Below are positions 8,676-16,538 of a DNA stretch of 64,000 nt, one piece after another. The notes beneath the pieces are model-generated. The model saw only the letters and a program-made list of their open reading frames with translations, made no database searches and was not told the origin of the DNA. The stretch is from Halomonas sp. UBA3074. GTDB taxonomy: Bacteria; Pseudomonadota; Gammaproteobacteria; Pseudomonadales; Halomonadaceae. The position numbers and the translations under genes are program-made. Position 1 is the first letter of the stretch. Every line of letters starts with the position of its first letter. Where the stretch lies: positions 1 to 64,000 of the forward strand of contig NZ_DFBS01000042.1 in NCBI RefSeq assembly GCF_002366715.1, given 5' to 3'.

Positions 8676-9053
8676 GGGGGCGACATGGTTTCGACGCCGG
8701 TGACAACCCTTGCGGTGCATGCCGAGAGCGTGATGTATCTCGTAAATCCCACATCACGAAAAATAGTCGCAAATGACGAAAACTACGCTCAAGGCGCGCT
8801 AGCAGCTTAAACTGTTAGCTTCTTGTCTGGCCCCAAGGTGATGTGCCTATTCATCACTGAGGGGATACGAGCTAAAGCTGATAGGACCGCGTTTGGTGGT
8901 GTCTTCTCGCCAAGCGTTAAACTTTAGAAGGCTCGCGAGGCTGAATCCTGATCGTCGGAGTCAGTCGCGTTAAATCAAATGACGAAATCTAAGCATGTAG
9001 AGCCAATAGGCGCGTGCTGGCGGACGCGGGTTCAATTCCCGCCGCCTCCACCA
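8676..9053 (+). ncRNA. ssrA: tmRNA (ssrA)
   Basis: Transfer-messenger RNA of 378 bases that rescues stalled ribosomes. The 5' end GGGGGCG pairs with CGCCTCC before ACCA at the 3' end, with the diagnostic G3:U pair of the alanine-accepting acceptor stem. The T arm reads GGGTTCAATTCCC. The tag reading frame at 8769-8810 encodes ANDENYAQGALAA followed by TAA; the first Ala codon is the resume codon. The tag ends in ALAA like other gammaproteobacterial tags. It lies next to smpB. Confidence 0.98.
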
Positions 9054-9070
9054 GACACCCCTACAAATCA

Positions 9071-9092
9071 AGCACCTACGGGTGCTTTTTTT
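9071..9092 (+). terminator. Terminator of ssrA
   Basis: AGCACC, loop TACG, GGTGCT followed by a run of T (9085-9091). A classic intrinsic terminator placed 18 bases after the mature tmRNA end. Confidence 0.88.
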
Positions 9093-9115
9093 GTTTTCTC
9101 ACCCTAAATCCCCAC

Positions 9116-9250
9116 TCAAGCTAAAAATCGTTTGATATTGTTATGACGGGCGATGAATGACTGGCTTTTTTCAATACCCCGTGCTTTTTCAGCATCTTGA
9201 GTCCAAAGCCATGGCAGAGGTGTAAGCCAACATTCCAAAAGCATCCCCAT
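9116..9250 (-). CDS. Possible small ORF or gene remnant, 44 aa
   Basis: On the minus strand an ATG at 9250 opens 44 codons that begin MGMLLECWLTPLPWLW and end IARHNNIKRFLA before TGA. The second half (QDAEKARGIEKSQSFIARHN) has the charge pattern of a real protein end, while the first half is Trp/Leu-rich. No ribosome-binding site is obvious, and the frame is stopped a few codons further upstream. It may be chance, a small protein or the tail of a decayed gene. No family is recognised. Confidence 0.2.
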   Translation of the reverse strand: MGMLLECWLTPLPWLWTQDAEKARGIEKSQSFIARHNNIKRFLA

Positions 9251-9463
9251 CAGCCCGCTATTCTCTGCACATCAGCAGCCTCTAAACACCAGCCACTCGG
9301 ACGCACCAACGCACCCGTAGGGTGTCGTTATCCTCATGACACTTTTGGGATGGGTTACTGGGAATAATCCAGGAAACGTGCCGAAGCCACTGCTTTCTTC
9401 AAATTAAATTCAAAGCGTCTTACGCTTAAAGCCAATGAACCTAGCCACGGGCATTTCAGCACC

Positions 9464-10195
9464 ATGAGTGTAAAAACGACATTAAAAGAATTTGTCAGCA
9501 TCCTGGACAAAGCCTGGGAAGGTAAGCGAGCTGCTCAAATGGTCCAGTTCGTTCTCTATCTTGATCTGGCAATGATTCTTGCTGGTCTAATGGGGCTAGC
9601 AGAATGGGATAGTAGAAACACACCCATCCTCAGTAATTTAAACTTTGTGATCATCGTGCTCGCTTCATTCACGGTCTGGGCAGCGTTCTTAACGCCTATG
9701 GCCAGCATCGTTTTTAGAGCTCTCATTCTTGAGATGCCAGGACTCTTTCGCTTGACCCCTTCTTCAAGCCAAGAGCAGCCAAAGGGTTATGTGCACATTG
9801 CTTATTATAGAAAAATTGCCTACAGGCGTAATGACCCGTACATGATTGACTACTACCTAATGCGCCAAAAACGGGCGAGGGATTCAGAGGCCGAGCAAAG
9901 ACGGTCGGGCAATATCCTGTTCGGTACCGCCTTAATCATTCTGTTCAACTCTTTTCCGAATATTATCGGCATTGATACGACGTCTACTTTGCTACAGGAA
10001 GTAATGGCGTTAATAGGTCTCGAAGTCTATGTAGCACTCAGTCTTCTACTCATACTATTCTTTTGGCGGGCAACGACGGCCGCATGGTTTGGCGTGCCAT
10101 TTACGTACATCGAACAACCAGAACTCTATCGACAGCAACAAGAAGAGGCTCAAGCAGAAAGCCAAGATAAGCCTCCCTATCCACACGACGATTAA
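9464..10195 (+). CDS. Hypothetical membrane protein, four predicted helices
   Basis: Not recognised. The 243-residue protein has hydrophobic segments at about residues 27-46, 59-86, 149-167 and 178-203, with a soluble, basic and Tyr-rich loop at about residues 100-145 (HIAYYRKIAYRRNDPYMIDYYLMRQKRAR-like, partly quoted). The C-terminus is acidic and Gln/Glu-rich, ending PPYPHDD. Its codons are more AT-rich than those of the flanking housekeeping genes, which together with the position directly behind ssrA (a common integration site) hints at acquisition. It stands alone, with no operon partner. Confidence 0.75.
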   Translation: MSVKTTLKEFVSILDKAWEGKRAAQMVQFVLYLDLAMILAGLMGLAEWDSRNTPILSNLNFVIIVLASFTVWAAFLTPMASIVFRALILEMPGLFRLTPSSSQEQPKGYVHIAYYRKIAYRRNDPYMIDYYLMRQKRARDSEAEQRRSGNILFGTALIILFNSFPNIIGIDTTSTLLQEVMALIGLEVYVALSLLLILFFWRATTAAWFGVPFTYIEQPELYRQQQEEAQAESQDKPPYPHDD

Positions 10196-10240
10196 CCTTA
10201 TGCCCAACAACCGATCCCGACACAAGCCTGGGAAGGATCA

Positions 10241-10273
10241 GCTTTTACCGCTGGTTGGATGAGCGGTAAAAGC
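10241..10273. repeat. Perfect 12-base inverted repeat
   Basis: GCTTTTACCGCT (10241-10252) and AGCGGTAAAAGC (10262-10273) pair perfectly around a nine-base loop, 45 bases past the stop of the membrane protein gene. No U-run follows on either strand. A second, smaller inverted repeat (CCATC and GATGG) lies at about 10306-10323. It could be a terminator, or a binding site or end of a small element. Confidence 0.7.
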
Positions 10274-10378
10274 CATCGGAAAAAGTAACTTATCGCAGGC
10301 AATAGCCATCACCGGGGCGATGGCATAATTGCACGGAGTGGATATAACGCAGGGTCGGAGAGAATAGTGGGAGGCTGA

Positions 10379-11266
10379 TTAACGCTTTTCACTCCACTTA
10401 CGAGGATCAATGCGCCCTTCATACATAGGCAGCTCCAGCACCGGGTCACCGTCACGGAACTGTGACCACATGCGGTTCAAGCCCGCCGTGCCGAAGGTAC
10501 GTACTCGCTCGACCTCTTCAAGGTTGAGTACATCGGTGAGAATACCCGAAGTCGCGCCAGGCATCCTCGCGCGGATGCGCCCCTCGGGATCAACGATCAG
10601 GCTCTGACCTTCCCCCGCAGGCGCAGCGGAGTTGGCGCTCACCATATACACCTGGTTGAAAATCGCATTGGCCTGCACAAGGATTTGCTCCTGGGCGCGG
10701 TCACAGGTGGTGGTGGCCACTTGATTAATGATCACCTCCGCCCCCAACCAGGCTAGCTGACGCACCATCTCAGGAAACCAGATGTCGTAGCAGATGGCCA
10801 GGCCGACCCGGCCTATGCCCGGCACCTCGAACACTTCAAAGCGATCGCCCGGCTGATAGGGTTCGTAAGGCCGCCAGGGGAAACACTTTCGATAGGCAGC
10901 TACTCGATCACCTTGAGGCGAATACACCGGCGCAGTGTTGTACAGATGCCCGTCCTCTCCCCGCTCGCATACCGTGCCAGGCAGCAGCCATACTCCCAGG
11001 TTGCGGGCGATACGTGACAAATGGTGGTCGCGAGGGCCATCGATCGGCTCAGCCGCGGCTTCCAGTTGCTCCCTGCGCTGCTCCGGTGTACCTGTAGCAG
11101 CACATAGATGAAGCTCTGGAAAAACCACCATCCTTGGCTGTTCAAAATCAGCACCGAAGTCACTCAGGTGTACCGCCAGCTCGGCCTCGAAGTCCAGCAG
11201 TTCGGTGTCAGTGCCGTGCGGCCGCGAAGCTTCCTGCACCACAAGGACAGGCAAGTTTCTGGACAT
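10379..11266 (-). CDS. Carbon-nitrogen hydrolase (nitrilase superfamily)
   Basis: Cytoplasmic amidohydrolase of 295 residues. The nitrilase-superfamily triad is visible: Glu in VVFPELHLC near residue 47, Lys in AAYRKCFPW near residue 118, and Cys in GLAICYDIWFPE near residue 153. The start at 11266 (MSRNLPVLVVQEASRP) has ACGGAGAT upstream; an ATG at 11332 would reach into the permease gene. It follows the APC permease by only 13 bases, so the pair probably imports and hydrolyses an amide or carbamoyl compound. The exact substrate cannot be read from the sequence. Confidence 0.9.
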   Translation of the reverse strand: MSRNLPVLVVQEASRPHGTDTELLDFEAELAVHLSDFGADFEQPRMVVFPELHLCAATGTPEQRREQLEAAAEPIDGPRDHHLSRIARNLGVWLLPGTVCERGEDGHLYNTAPVYSPQGDRVAAYRKCFPWRPYEPYQPGDRFEVFEVPGIGRVGLAICYDIWFPEMVRQLAWLGAEVIINQVATTTCDRAQEQILVQANAIFNQVYMVSANSAAPAGEGQSLIVDPEGRIRARMPGATSGILTDVLNLEEVERVRTFGTAGLNRMWSQFRDGDPVLELPMYEGRIDPRKWSEKR

Positions 11267-11279
11267 AACAAATCTCCGT

Positions 11280-12656
11280 TTAAAAGGTCGCTTTTTCCGA
11301 GGTAGGCACTGACTCGGGCTCAGAGTCATCAAAGGCCACTTCCGGCGGCTCGCGGCGGAAGAATCGAGTCAGATAAGCCAGTTGGGCGAGACCAATGGAG
11401 AGCCAGATCAGCCCAAGAATAAAGGCGTTGATATCCAGCTTGCTCATCAGCCACAGGTTAATCAGGGCACCGATGAGTGGCACCAACATCCCTTTGATCA
11501 CACCATACTGGCGCTTTGCATCGGCGTCTTTGCTGACCAAAAAGATCACTGACAGGTTCACCATCGTGAAGGCGATGAAGGCACCGAAGTTGATGAACGA
11601 GGCGGCCGATAATACATCGAGGAACAAGGCGATAATGCCAATGGCGCCCGTTAACACGATGTTGAACACCGGCGTATGGAAACGCGAGTGCAGCGCACCG
11701 AACAGCTTGGGCGGCAGCACCGCGTCTCGTCCCATGGCAAACAGCAGCCGAGAGGCACTTGCTTGAGCGGCCAGACCAGAGGTGAATTGGGCGAGCACCA
11801 TGCCAGCCAGGAAGATAGCCCCGAAGAGATCCGCACCGATGGTGGTGGCAATCTCGAAGGCAGCGGAATCGGCGTTTACGAAGCTGCCACCTGGGTGAAC
11901 CAGCTGGGTGGTGTAACCTACCAGCACGTAGATACCGCCGCCGATCAGTGCGGTGAGCATGATGGCTTTGGGAATATTACGTTTTGGGTCGATGGTTTCT
12001 TCGGTCAGTGTGGTAACGGCATCAAAGCCAAGAAAAGAGTAGGCGGCCACCGCTGCACCCGCGGCAATCGCGGTGAAACCGGCCTCTTCACCCAAAAACG
12101 GCCCCAGGCTAAAAAGTGCATCAGTGCCGCCGGTCGCAAATACGTGACGAACTGAAAGCAGTACGAAGAAGGCGATCACCAGTATTTGGAAAACCATCAG
12201 CAACGAGTTCACTTTGGACGCGAGCTTGATGCCGTAGATATTCAAGAAAGTGGTGATGCCAATGAAGCCCAGCAGGAATATCCAGCTCGGCACGTCAGGA
12301 AAGCGCGCGTTCAAATAAGCCGCACCGATCAGCCAAATCACCATCGGCAGGAAGAAATAATCCAGCAGCACGCTCCATCCCACCATAAAGCCAACGCGCG
12401 AATCGATGGCTCTGCGGGCGTAGGTATAGGCAGACCCGGCTACCGGATAAGTGCGCGCCATAATGCCGTAGCTGTAGGCCGTGAATAGCATGGCAACGGT
12501 GGTGATGAGGTAAGCCGTGGGCACGGCGCCATTGCTCGTGCTGGCAATTACCCCGAAGGTGCCCAGCACGATCAATGGCGTCATGTAGGCTAGGCCAAAC
12601 AGCACCACGGCTTTTAGGGATAGTGTTCTTTCCAGTTTGATATTGTTATCCGTCAT
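11280..12656 (-). CDS. APC superfamily amino acid/polyamine permease
   Basis: Inner-membrane transporter of 458 residues with about 12 hydrophobic helices. The APC signature FGLAYMTPLIVLGTFG in helix 1 and AYSFLGFDAVTTLTEE in helix 6 are clear. The start at 12656 (MTDNNIKLERTLSLK) is preceded by AGGAG, whereas the ATG at 12710 has no such site. Two genes run together, permease then C-N hydrolase. The LuxR-type gene transcribed divergently from 12917 is the likely regulator. The substrate is unknown; amino acids, amides or polyamines are all plausible. Confidence 0.92.
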   Translation of the reverse strand: MTDNNIKLERTLSLKAVVLFGLAYMTPLIVLGTFGVIASTSNGAVPTAYLITTVAMLFTAYSYGIMARTYPVAGSAYTYARRAIDSRVGFMVGWSVLLDYFFLPMVIWLIGAAYLNARFPDVPSWIFLLGFIGITTFLNIYGIKLASKVNSLLMVFQILVIAFFVLLSVRHVFATGGTDALFSLGPFLGEEAGFTAIAAGAAVAAYSFLGFDAVTTLTEETIDPKRNIPKAIMLTALIGGGIYVLVGYTTQLVHPGGSFVNADSAAFEIATTIGADLFGAIFLAGMVLAQFTSGLAAQASASRLLFAMGRDAVLPPKLFGALHSRFHTPVFNIVLTGAIGIIALFLDVLSAASFINFGAFIAFTMVNLSVIFLVSKDADAKRQYGVIKGMLVPLIGALINLWLMSKLDINAFILGLIWLSIGLAQLAYLTRFFRREPPEVAFDDSEPESVPTSEKATF

Positions 12657-12771
12657 GATCCATCTCCAGGAGACGTTGGAACCGTCAACGGGCAACCGCT
12701 GAGTCGGCACAAAACGAAGAGGTGGTTGATCAAGCCAGCCGCCGAGGCTAGTCCAGCTTGCTACCGTTAAG

Positions 12772-12841
12772 GGTCGGCTAATAACCCTCAGTTGCTGGCG
12801 TTACAGCTCTCCAGCTAGACTGAGATGCTTGGTAGCCGACC
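12772..12841. promoter_or_regulatory. Spaced inverted repeat in the permease/LuxR promoter region
   Basis: GGTCGGCTA at 12772-12780 and TAGCCGACC at 12833-12841 are perfect nine-base complements separated by 52 bases in the divergent promoter region. A second pair, AAGAGGT near 12718 and ACCTCTT near 12840, lies outside it. Such spaced arms could be an operator for the LuxR-type protein. The function is inferred from position only. Confidence 0.35.
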
Positions 12842-12916
12842 TCTTTAGAACGGTATTGGCAGCTCATCGGATCGTATATAACCCTAGCGTGGTATGGACT
12901 TGCGGATGTGTAAGTA

Positions 12917-13723
12917 GTGACTCAAAGCGAACATGACGAGGCACTGGCCGAGACCATCATGGCCTTGGGAACGCCTGCACTGCCTCAACACTTCTCCACA
13001 TTGGTGAAACGTCTAGCGGCCTTCGATAACTTAATTATCATCGCTTATCACGGTGAACACCGGCCAGCAGTGCTCTATCGGGAATACACCGACCCTGTGG
13101 TTTATCTACCCATGGATAGCCAATATCTAGGGGGAGACTACCTACTGGATCCGTTTTACCGCGAGCACCTGAAGGGCGATGTTCAGGGCATACGTCGATT
13201 GAAAGACATCGCACCCGATCACTTTCGACGCACGCATTACTATAAGAATTACTACCAGCAGACCACGCTACTCGACGAGGTAGCAGTGTTTGCCAACGTC
13301 ACCGAGAGTGACACCATAACCGCCTGTTTGGGTAGGGATCGCTCAAGTGGCAAGCCTTTCAATCATCGTGAACTTGAGAAGTTGCATCAGTACGAAAACA
13401 CTCTCAGCTCGCTACTGAAAAAGCACTGGCAAGACTACCGCTTTGAAGGTGTGAGTAAAGCGGCGCCCGCCCCCCTAGAGGAACGCCTTAGAGAAGCCCT
13501 GAATCAGCAACACAGTATTCGCCTGAGCCCACGCCAAGCCGAAGTGGCCCTGTTTATTTTAAGAGGCCACTCCTCCCTATCCATCAGCCTCCACCTGGAA
13601 GTTAGCCTGCAGACCGTTAAAGTCTTCCGCCGCCAACTCTATGCCAAATGCTGCATTTCATCCCAGGCGGAACTCTTCGCGCTACTGATGCCGCTGTTTG
13701 CTCGGCTAGCCGAGCACCAATGA
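12917..13723 (+). CDS. LuxR family transcriptional regulator
   Basis: DNA-binding regulator of 268 residues. The C-terminal 65 residues form a LuxR/GerE helix-turn-helix (LSPRQAEVALFILRG, then SLQTVKVFRRQLYAK and AELFALL). The N-terminal 190 residues resemble the sensor part of LuxR proteins that have no acyl-homoserine-lactone partner; no synthase gene is nearby. The start is GTG. The usual LuxR Glu is kept in RQAEV, but the recognition helix has FRRQLYAK in place of the more typical HRxxIYxK. It is divergent from the permease-hydrolase pair, which it probably controls. Confidence 0.88.
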   Translation: MTQSEHDEALAETIMALGTPALPQHFSTLVKRLAAFDNLIIIAYHGEHRPAVLYREYTDPVVYLPMDSQYLGGDYLLDPFYREHLKGDVQGIRRLKDIAPDHFRRTHYYKNYYQQTTLLDEVAVFANVTESDTITACLGRDRSSGKPFNHRELEKLHQYENTLSSLLKKHWQDYRFEGVSKAAPAPLEERLREALNQQHSIRLSPRQAEVALFILRGHSSLSISLHLEVSLQTVKVFRRQLYAKCCISSQAELFALLMPLFARLAEHQ

Positions 13724-13900
13724 CGCCTGGCCTTATCAGGATTTAAGAGCCTAAAAGCTTGCGAAGCTTACAGTGAGATTATTAAATTAATAACTTATCG
13801 TTGCTTTACGCCAAGCCGACGAACTCCTTTATCGCGGGCAACGGCGGAAAGTGTGTCGTCGCTCTGTTTTGAATCCTACTTTCACAGCGCCCATAACAAA

Positions 13901-13930
13901 AAAGCGCTGGCATGATAGCCAGCGCTTTTT
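13901..13930. terminator. Bidirectional terminator between luxR-type gene and zinT
   Basis: AAAGCGCTGGC, loop ATGATA, GCCAGCGCTTTTT. A-rich on the left and T-rich on the right, so it works in both directions. It ends zinT on the minus strand and probably the LuxR-type gene on the plus strand. Confidence 0.85.
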
Positions 13931-13957
13931 CAATCATTAACGTATGCTTAAGACCGC

Positions 13958-14674
13958 TTAGTGGGCCAGCATCTCTTCCACGATTTCTTCGCCACTTAGT
14001 TCTGAGGCGTAATACGTTGGCCAGTTAGTCACTTCCTTTAACAGCGCCTCACGATCATCGCCCCAGTAAAGGTGGTAGTGGTCTGCGTCAGTGGGGGAAA
14101 TGCTGTGGTCGCTGAACTGAATGTACTGGGGAAGCGCGTCAGCCCCCTCGCCTTCGAGCTCATAAATAAAGCGAACGCCCCGGTTGCCCGCCTCGTAATT
14201 TAAAATCTCATACCCATCGTACTGATAATCACCCGACATCTCTTCGCCGTTAGCAAAGAAAGTGACGTTGCTGCCGTTGATAACGATACGCTCTACATCC
14301 GTTTCATATCCTATCTCGTAATACGCTTTGTACTCTTCGGCGGTTTTATCACCACTCTCTGCTTTATCCGCAAACACCTCATCTAGCGTGCCATCTTGTA
14401 GGTACGGATAGACGGATTGCCAGTCCCCTGCCCAGTCTGAAAGCGAGCGATCCTTGATCTGCTCATCCTCAAAGTAGCCAGAATAGATATCGCTATCATG
14501 GTCATGGTCATGGTCATGGTCATGATGAGCATGATCGTGATCGTGATCGTGGTCATGCTCATCAGCGCTGGCGTAGTGAGCACTCGCCAGTAACAACGTA
14601 CTGAATGCTAAGGCACTCATACCCTTGAGTGGCGATACCTTCATTTTACTCTCGACCATCTTGCTGACGCCCAT
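13958..14674 (-). CDS. zinT: ZinT/YodA-type periplasmic metal-binding protein
   Basis: Periplasmic zinc/cadmium-binding lipocalin-like protein that feeds the ZnuABC importer in related bacteria. It has 238 residues from 14674, with a signal peptide ending ASA near residue 37. An extreme His-Asp tract (HDHDHDHDHAHHDHDHDHDH) follows at about residues 40-60, then the ZinT domain with SDWAGDWQSVYPYL, GYEILNYEAGNRGVRF and the metal-site segment TDADHYHLYWGDD. An in-frame ATG at 14644 would give a shorter, cleaner signal peptide and cannot be excluded. A Zur-like site lies upstream. Confidence 0.92.
   Translation of the reverse strand: MGVSKMVESKMKVSPLKGMSALAFSTLLLASAHYASADEHDHDHDHDHAHHDHDHDHDHDSDIYSGYFEDEQIKDRSLSDWAGDWQSVYPYLQDGTLDEVFADKAESGDKTAEEYKAYYEIGYETDVERIVINGSNVTFFANGEEMSGDYQYDGYEILNYEAGNRGVRFIYELEGEGADALPQYIQFSDHSISPTDADHYHLYWGDDREALLKEVTNWPTYYASELSGEEIVEEMLAH
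14495..14562 (-). repeat. Hexanucleotide repeats encoding a His-Asp tract
   Basis: About eleven near-identical six-base units (GGTCAT and GATCGT on the plus strand) encode alternating His and Asp in the ZinT-like protein. The unit is a multiple of three, so slippage would change the number of metal ligands without shifting the frame. Confidence 0.85.
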
Positions 14675-14711
14675 CCTGCCTTCCCCGTTGTGAAATAACA
14701 TCAGCCAAAAA

Positions 14712-14729
14712 GATACAATATAACATATC
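14712..14729 (-). promoter_or_regulatory. Candidate Zur box upstream of zinT
   Basis: GATACAATATAACATATC, 38 bases before the annotated start, is an imperfect palindrome. On the minus strand it reads GATATGTTATATTGTATC, which fits the gammaproteobacterial Zur consensus TGTTATANTATAACA fully in its left half and partly in its right half. ZinT is Zur-repressed in Escherichia coli, which supports the reading. Confidence 0.5.
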
Positions 14730-14852
14730 ATTTAATCAAGCTGTTTTATAAAGGCATATTGATGTTGTTAGGAAAGAGAGAACGCAGGGCACTGTGACTG
14801 ACGGCAGATACAGTGATGATGGCTTAGGCGGTTTTTGTGAAGGCACAAACGC

Positions 14853-14880
14853 ATCGGGCCCCGCTTTAGCGGGGCCCGAT
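14853..14880 (-). terminator. Terminator of the cold-shock gene
   Basis: Perfect 12-base arms ATCGGGCCCCGC and GCGGGGCCCGAT around TTTA, 42 bases past the cold-shock gene stop. It is very GC-rich and lacks a long U-run. Confidence 0.7.
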
Positions 14881-14922
14881 CATCGAATCTAAACGATTCG
14901 AGAACTTAAATAATCGCTAGGA

Positions 14923-15129
14923 TTAAGAAAGCAGCTTGATGTTTGATGCTTGAAGGCCTTTCTGACCTTGGGTAACGTCAAAAGAGACGTTAGCGCCTTC
15001 AGGCAGAGTCTTGAAGCCATCAGACTGAATTTCAGAAAAATGAGCAAAGACGTCGTCGCTGCCGTCAGACGGTGCGATGAAACCAAAACCTTTAGAATCG
15101 TTGAACCACTTAACTGTGCCAGTTGCCAT
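14923..15129 (-). CDS. Cold-shock protein (CspA family)
   Basis: Single-domain RNA chaperone of 68 residues. RNP1 KGFGFI and RNP2 VFAHF are intact, in MATGTVKWFNDSKGFGFIAP and DVFAHFSEIQ, and the end is SNIKLLS. It melts mRNA structure, typically on cold shock or in rapid growth; the sequence does not show whether this copy is cold-induced. The ATG is preceded by AAGGATTCTC. It is monocistronic, with a long upstream region. Confidence 0.96.
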   Translation of the reverse strand: MATGTVKWFNDSKGFGFIAPSDGSDDVFAHFSEIQSDGFKTLPEGANVSFDVTQGQKGLQASNIKLLS

Positions 15130-15497
15130 GATGAGAATCCTTTTCGCTAATCGCGAATTGTAAAATTCCTGGTATTACCCAGATAAATAGTGAGTAGAAC
15201 AAGGAATACAATTACAGACTACCGAAAGAATTCGAATGTCGCTGGAACCATGCTTGCTTGCTAACTTACTAACTGCGCACACCTTGCCACGTAAGCATTG
15301 GCAGGTCAAAGCCTTTATGTTTTTAAATTCATGAAAATAGCGTTTATCAGCGCGTTAAAATCGCGCAAATTAATAAAAATAGCAGTAATCTTGGCGGTGA
15401 GCCGGGCCCCACTAATTCGACCGCCTGGCGCGCTCTACTGATCAGGTAAACCCCGCATGATTCGCGGCCTGGGCAGTACTTTGGAAGAGGTTTTGAC
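15130..15497. other. Divergent promoter region, csp and CaCA antiporter
   Basis: Holds the 5' leader of the cold-shock gene on the minus strand and the promoter side of the antiporter gene on the plus strand. Long leaders are common for csp genes. The stretch is AT-rich at 15300-15390. No ORF or clear repeat was seen apart from a short CTTGCTTGCTAACTTACTAAC track near 15250 that I could not interpret. Confidence 0.5.
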
Positions 15498-16454
15498 ATG
15501 CTATATGGACTTAGTTTGTTGGCGGGAATTGTACTACTCACGCTGGGTGGGGAGTCTCTTATCCGTGGCGCTGTCGCTGGCGCAAAGAGAGCGGGTGTAT
15601 CGCCCCTTCTGACCGGGCTGGTGGTCGTTGGCTTCGGCACATCGTCTCCCGAGCTGGTCGTTTCTATTGATGCTGCCATCAACCAACAGCCCGACATCGC
15701 TATTGGCAATATCGTGGGCAGCAATATCGGCAACATCTTATTGATTTTGGGCCTGTGTGCCGTTATCTGCCCAATGGCGGTTCAGCCACTCGCCCTGCGT
15801 CGTGATGGCTTGGTGATGGTGCTTGCCAGCTTGCTGTTTATTGGCCTCTCTTTGGGTGGCGCTTTAGGCCGCATTGATGCCGCTATCTTTATAGCCAGTC
15901 TCGTCGGCTATCTTATTTGGGCATATGTCAGCGAAAGCCGACAGCACATTCCTGCGGCAGATATGCATGCCTCAGAAGCCGAAGAGATGACCAAACTTCC
16001 CACCTCGGGCTGGATGATTGTCTTAGCGCTGGTGATTGGTTTAGGCATGCTGATAGGGGGATCACAGCTACTGCTGTATGGTGCCATCGGCCTGGCTCAG
16101 GCCATGGGTATTTCGGAAGCCGTGATCGGCTTGACCATTGTTGCGGTGGGAACGTCCTTGCCTGAAATGGCCGTGTCGGTGATTGCTGCGTTGCGCCGTC
16201 ATGCCGATGTTGCCGTCGGCAATATTATTGGCAGCAACATCTTTAACGTGCTGGGCATCCTGGGTATTTCAGCGTTTCTACAGCCTCTGCCACTTGCCCC
16301 ACGCGTGGCCCTGTTTGACCAGTGGGTCATGCTAGGTGCCGCCGGTATACTGGTGCTGTTTCTGTATACCGGCATGCGCCTCTCGCGTTGGGAAGGGGCC
16401 GTCTTACTCGCTGGCTATGCCGCCTATATCACACTGAGCTTTACGATTTTTTGA
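15498..16454 (+). CDS. yrbG: Calcium/sodium antiporter, CaCA family
   Basis: Inner-membrane cation exchanger of 318 residues with ten predicted helices in two repeats. The paired alpha-repeat motifs are clear: GFGTSSPELVVS with IGNIVGSNIGNILLILG in the first half, and AVGTSLPEMAVS with VGNIIGSNIFNVLGILG in the second. The acidic Glu in each SPE/LPE motif is the ion ligand. The ATG at 15498 follows GGAAGAGG. The next gene starts 84 bases downstream, beyond a weak terminator. Confidence 0.93.
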   Translation: MLYGLSLLAGIVLLTLGGESLIRGAVAGAKRAGVSPLLTGLVVVGFGTSSPELVVSIDAAINQQPDIAIGNIVGSNIGNILLILGLCAVICPMAVQPLALRRDGLVMVLASLLFIGLSLGGALGRIDAAIFIASLVGYLIWAYVSESRQHIPAADMHASEAEEMTKLPTSGWMIVLALVIGLGMLIGGSQLLLYGAIGLAQAMGISEAVIGLTIVAVGTSLPEMAVSVIAALRRHADVAVGNIIGSNIFNVLGILGISAFLQPLPLAPRVALFDQWVMLGAAGILVLFLYTGMRLSRWEGAVLLAGYAAYITLSFTIF

Positions 16455-16480
16455 GCACTGTGACGATTTAATAACGATGA

Positions 16481-16504
16481 GCCAAAGGCCCCAGCGCCTT
16501 TGGC
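16481..16504 (+). terminator. Terminator after the CaCA antiporter
   Basis: GCCAAAGGC, loop CCCAGC, GCCTTTGGC followed by TTATTAGTTTT. Probably an intrinsic terminator between the antiporter and the next gene. Confidence 0.6.
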
Positions 16505-16538
16505 TTATTAGTTTTACGCTTAAGAGATAGGAATTACC

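Larger units (their letters stand above)
9054..9463. other. Intergenic stretch behind ssrA
   Basis: This 410-base stretch holds the ssrA terminator and one possible minus-strand ORF of 44 codons (9116-9250). A direct search by eye for a repeat of the ssrA 3' end, as an integrated element would leave, found none within the next 1.3 kb. No integrase is visible. Confidence 0.6.

Noticed and set aside
9054..10378. Integrated genomic island at ssrA
   Set aside because: No integrase gene and no direct repeat of the tmRNA end were found; only weak hints remain, so it is listed as a question and not a mobile element.
14495..14562. Short tandem repeats that might suggest a CRISPR array
   Set aside because: Units are six bases with no spacers, and they encode the His-Asp tract of the ZinT-like protein.
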